NCBI GenBank assembly: GCA_023391695.1
Contig: JAEWAK010000027.1
Span: 186,001-250,000 of the forward strand
Direction of reading: 5' to 3'
Length of the DNA: 64,000 nt
Source: Bacillota bacterium
Lineage (GTDB): Bacteria > Bacillota > Clostridia > Lachnospirales > Lachnospiraceae
Position numbers and translations under genes: made by a program. Below the pieces are notes generated by a model, which saw only the letters and a list, made by a program, of their open reading frames with translations, made no database searches and was not told the origin of the DNA. This document shows positions 61,501-64,000 of this stretch, one piece after another (the first letter of the stretch is position 1; the number at the start of each line of letters is the position of its first letter).

Positions 61501-61809
61501 TTATTTTCCCATCCCGTATAAAGTTTCTGCCTGCTTTAAGATAGCTGCCCCATCACATGTTCCATAAGACAATCCATCAATAACATCGACAATTGCTCCC
61601 TCTCCAACTTGCGCCTTTACTCGTTTCAAAATATAACGTACCTGTGGTCCTAAAAGCAATACATCAAAATTGCCCATTTCAGCCTGGATTTCTCCCTTAT
61701 CTACAGCCCAGATTTTGTAATCCTTTCCTCCTGCCTTTGCAGCATCCTGCATTCTGCTCACAACCAGGCTTGTAGACATTCCAGCAGCACATGCTAACAT
61801 AATTCTCAT
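61501..61809 (-). CDS. PTS EIIB, lactose/cellobiose family
   Basis: Cytoplasmic phosphocarrier of 102 aa with the phosphorylated Cys7 in LACAAGMSTS. It accepts phosphate from EIIA and passes it to the sugar during transport by EIIC. GGAGG precedes the start and the EIIA stop is 1 bp upstream. Confidence 0.93.
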   Translation of the reverse strand: MRIMLACAAGMSTSLVVSRMQDAAKAGGKDYKIWAVDKGEIQAEMGNFDVLLLGPQVRYILKRVKAQVGEGAIVDVIDGLSYGTCDGAAILKQAETLYGMGK

Positions 61810-61810
61810 A

Positions 61811-62146
61811 TTATTTTCCCTCCTTCTTCATAAGTTTTTCAATTAATTTATAAATATTAATAAATTCTTCTACGTTTTCAATAGACTTAATGGCCATTGT
61901 CAAATGATCCTGTGCATGTACCAGAATAATGTTGACATCAACCGGGTTCCCTTGCGATTCCTGCTGTATCAAATCAAACTGGGCATGATGTGCCTGCTGC
62001 ATTTCCTCCGTAGCTTCTTTCAAATATTCTTCTGCCTTTTCAAAATCATATTCTCTCGCTGCCTCAAGTGCCATCATTGCAGAAGATTTGGCATTTCCTG
62101 CTTTTACAATTAAATCAAATGCAATTTTGTATTTTTTGTCATCCAT
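61811..62146 (-). CDS. PTS EIIA, lactose/cellobiose family
   Basis: A 111-aa helical trimer-forming phosphocarrier with the active His77 in LVHAQDHLTM and the conserved AHHAQFDLIQQE helix. It takes phosphate from HPr. Its ATG overlaps the end of the PRD regulator by 8 bp and uses a GGGGGG site inside it, so regulator and transporter are coupled. Confidence 0.93.
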   Translation of the reverse strand: MDDKKYKIAFDLIVKAGNAKSSAMMALEAAREYDFEKAEEYLKEATEEMQQAHHAQFDLIQQESQGNPVDVNIILVHAQDHLTMAIKSIENVEEFINIYKLIEKLMKKEGK

Positions 62147-64000
62147 TCAGCAATCCCCCCATCTGTTTTTCTATTTTATTCATCAATTTTTCTAAAGTCT
62201 CATAACTTCCGCTTCGAATTAGTTCACTTATATCTTCCTGACTCAGCATTAGTTTTGCTGTTATTGAATAAAATTTCTGTATCTTTTTCTTTTTCTTTTT
62301 TGATACGGAAACTAAAAAGACTGCCTGTACCTGATGCTGCTCATCCCATTTAATCGGTTTATCAAGTATACATACGGAAACAAAGGTTTCCTCTGTCATA
62401 ACACGATTTGGATGAGGCATTGCAACAAAATTTCCCATACAGGTTTGAGCCAGTTCTTCACGCCTCATAACCGCTTCCTTAAAACCATTCGGTAAGTTTC
62501 GATGCGTTGCTATTTGCTTACACATATACTCTATTACTTCTTTTTTGTTCTCGAGATTTTTACCATGAAAGAATAATTCTTTTGGATAGTAACTCATAAT
62601 ATCTTGTTCTTCTTCTGAATCCAACATTCTCCTCATGGCTCTCGCATCATTTTCATCCAGAAAAGCTTTTACTTCACAGATAGGGACCGGTACTGCCGCA
62701 TGTATTGGAATAGTGGAAAAAATATAATCTATCTCTTCAAAATTCTGCCTGCCTACGCTTCTTTCGTCGCATGTAATGATCTCCTCTATACTGTCATAAA
62801 ACATTTCCCGCATTTTGTATTCTAAAAGTTTTGCAATACCAACACCCGTAGAACAGACTAATAAAATCTTTTTCTTCTTACGGCTTTTTCTTTGCCGCTC
62901 CAGAGATAATTCCAAAGCTAAAGCTATATATGCAATTTCATCCGAATCAACATGCCGGCGGTATTTAGATTCTAAAACAGAACAAGCCTGGATCGCCATT
63001 GTATATGCAAGACTGTAACGTTCCCTGATTTCTTTCAGCAAAGGATTTTGCAGTTTCATTCCATAACGTAATCTTACTTCTAATGCAATCAGATGCTGGC
63101 TTAAAGACATAATTAATTCCAAATCATCTGTTAAATCAATTTGAAATACTCCATGAATTTCCTCTATCATCTGTTTTGCCAGTTCATTGATGTCACTGCT
63201 GATAAGCAGATTATCTGCCGACGTCCTATCATTTCCTCTTGATTTTTTACCTGCCAGATGAATTGCTATATACGTAATTTCGCTATCCGGAAATTCAATC
63301 GTAAAATACTGTTTTATGCATTCTGTGATTTTTTTCGCAATTTTATATTCTACTTTTTCTTTCCACTCAATAAAATTTACACTTTCCACCGGGATATATT
63401 TGTTGGACTCAATTCTTTGCATTGCTATATCGATATGGAACACAAGATTTTGCAAGGCTATATCAGATATCCTATAATTATCATCCTCCAAACAACCCAG
63501 AACACATTCCAAAATCAAATTGGTTTTCTTTTCATTCTTATTATCACTTGGAAGGATTGCATTGTTATTCTGTTCATTATATCTGGCCATGCAAAGCCTG
63601 ATATCAAATTCATCTCCTGATATCTTCATTCCGTAATATGGTTTTCTTTCCAACAAAAGATTACTTTCCGAAAGTATTTGCTCTACCTTTTTCAAATCGA
63701 TTCCAAGAGTCTTTCGAGAAACAAATAATTTTTCACATAGTTCTTCTACCTTTATATATCCCTGCTGTGTCAAAAAACAGTTCAAAAGATAATTCACTCT
63801 GTCCTGAGAGCAGTTTGGAATAAACTCCGAATGATTTCGAAATAAGTGTTGAAATTCATGAAAATCGCGAACTTCTAACCGGAATCCCTGTCCATACACG
63901 GATATAATTTGTGCACCGTGATTACATAATACTTCATCAAGTTCCTTAATTAACCTTCTAACAGTTTTTGTACTATATTGCATCTTGGCAGCCAGTACTT
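62139..64000 (-). CDS. BglG/LicR-type PRD transcriptional regulator with EIIA domain, 5' end outside the window
   Basis: At least 619 residues are visible, and the frame continues past the ATG at 63983 to the window edge. VLAAKMQYSTKTVRRLIKEL is a helix-turn-helix that starts upstream. Next come a second helix-turn-helix (LFVSRKTLGIDLKKVEQ), two PRD domains (about 180-400, with regulatory His residues in LVFHIDIAMQR and TYIAIHLAG), an EIIB-like domain (LLVCSTGVGIAK) and a C-terminal EIIA domain with MPHPNRV. PTS components phosphorylate it to couple expression to sugar supply. It heads the operon. Confidence 0.92.
   Translation of the reverse strand, partial: VLAAKMQYSTKTVRRLIKELDEVLCNHGAQIISVYGQGFRLEVRDFHEFQHLFRNHSEFIPNCSQDRVNYLLNCFLTQQGYIKVEELCEKLFVSRKTLGIDLKKVEQILSESNLLLERKPYYGMKISGDEFDIRLCMARYNEQNNNAILPSDNKNEKKTNLILECVLGCLEDDNYRISDIALQNLVFHIDIAMQRIESNKYIPVESVNFIEWKEKVEYKIAKKITECIKQYFTIEFPDSEITYIAIHLAGKKSRGNDRTSADNLLISSDINELAKQMIEEIHGVFQIDLTDDLELIMSLSQHLIALEVRLRYGMKLQNPLLKEIRERYSLAYTMAIQACSVLESKYRRHVDSDEIAYIALALELSLERQRKSRKKKKILLVCSTGVGIAKLLEYKMREMFYDSIEEIITCDERSVGRQNFEEIDYIFSTIPIHAAVPVPICEVKAFLDENDARAMRRMLDSEEEQDIMSYYPKELFFHGKNLENKKEVIEYMCKQIATHRNLPNGFKEAVMRREELAQTCMGNFVAMPHPNRVMTEETFVSVCILDKPIKWDEQHQVQAVFLVSVSKKKKKKIQKFYSITAKLMLSQEDISELIRSGSYETLEKLMNKIEKQMGGLLNG

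Overview
The window reads as chromosomal DNA of an anaerobic, spore-forming, low-GC Firmicute, most likely Lachnospiraceae (Anaerocolumna/Lachnoclostridium-like). The basis is an intact spoIVA beside a gpsA-plsY-der-DUF512 block, LplABC-like and CUT1 sugar transporters, YesMN-type two-component regulation, a lactose/cellobiose-type PTS and strong AGGAGG ribosome sites. Nearly every gene lies on the minus strand; the one clear exception is the DUF5107/TPR gene at 45209-48478. I saw no rRNA, tRNA, CRISPR array, prophage or intact transposase.

Region 1 (1-5620) is the most unusual part. It is an operon-like run with a near-consensus promoter, a 55-aa DUF2292 (YezD-like) protein, a structured RNA stretch, an FMN split-barrel protein, a NifB-type radical SAM protein, a NifH-like ATPase, a second 55-aa DUF2292 protein and two nitrogenase component-1 subunits, the last cut by the window edge. 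Cluster ligands and the cofactor cysteine are kept, but residues needed for N2 reduction are replaced and no NifEN is seen. I infer a nitrogenase-like reductase, possibly for sulfur compounds as in methylthio-alkane reductase.

Region 2 (5.7-17 kb) is mostly housekeeping: a membrane metallophosphoesterase, a MutS-like membrane ATPase, a secreted SH3-NlpC/P60 hydrolase, SpoIVA, GpsA, PlsY, Der and the DUF512 radical SAM protein.

Region 3 (17-35.2 kb) handles glycerate and plant-type glycans. A GntR-GarR-isomerase-glycerate kinase operon is followed by a GH3 enzyme. Next comes an eight-gene operon: three tandem GHL6/GH42M-like glycosidase paralogs, an LplABC-type ABC importer, a metallo-beta-lactamase-fold hydrolase and a D-2-hydroxyacid dehydrogenase. 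A 22-bp-period direct repeat precedes this operon.

Region 4 (35.4-52.3 kb) is a second glycan locus: two GH2 enzymes, a CUT1 importer, an AraC regulator, the DUF5107/TPR protein and a YesM/YesN pair split by a 155-bp MITE-like palindrome.

Region 5 (52.2-57 kb) shows decay. It holds a frameshifted GntR regulator, fragments of a lipoprotein gene and of a GarR-like gene, an AT-rich gap with three TGTATACATTT sites, an intact Gfo/Idh/MocA gene and a frameshifted GH1 gene. Region 6 (57.2-64 kb) is a PTS operon: a PRD regulator running off the window, EIIA, EIIB, EIIC, two paralogous TIM-barrel isomerases, an SDR and a VOC protein. With the Gfo/Idh protein it suggests an unusual oxidoreductive route for a phosphorylated glycoside.
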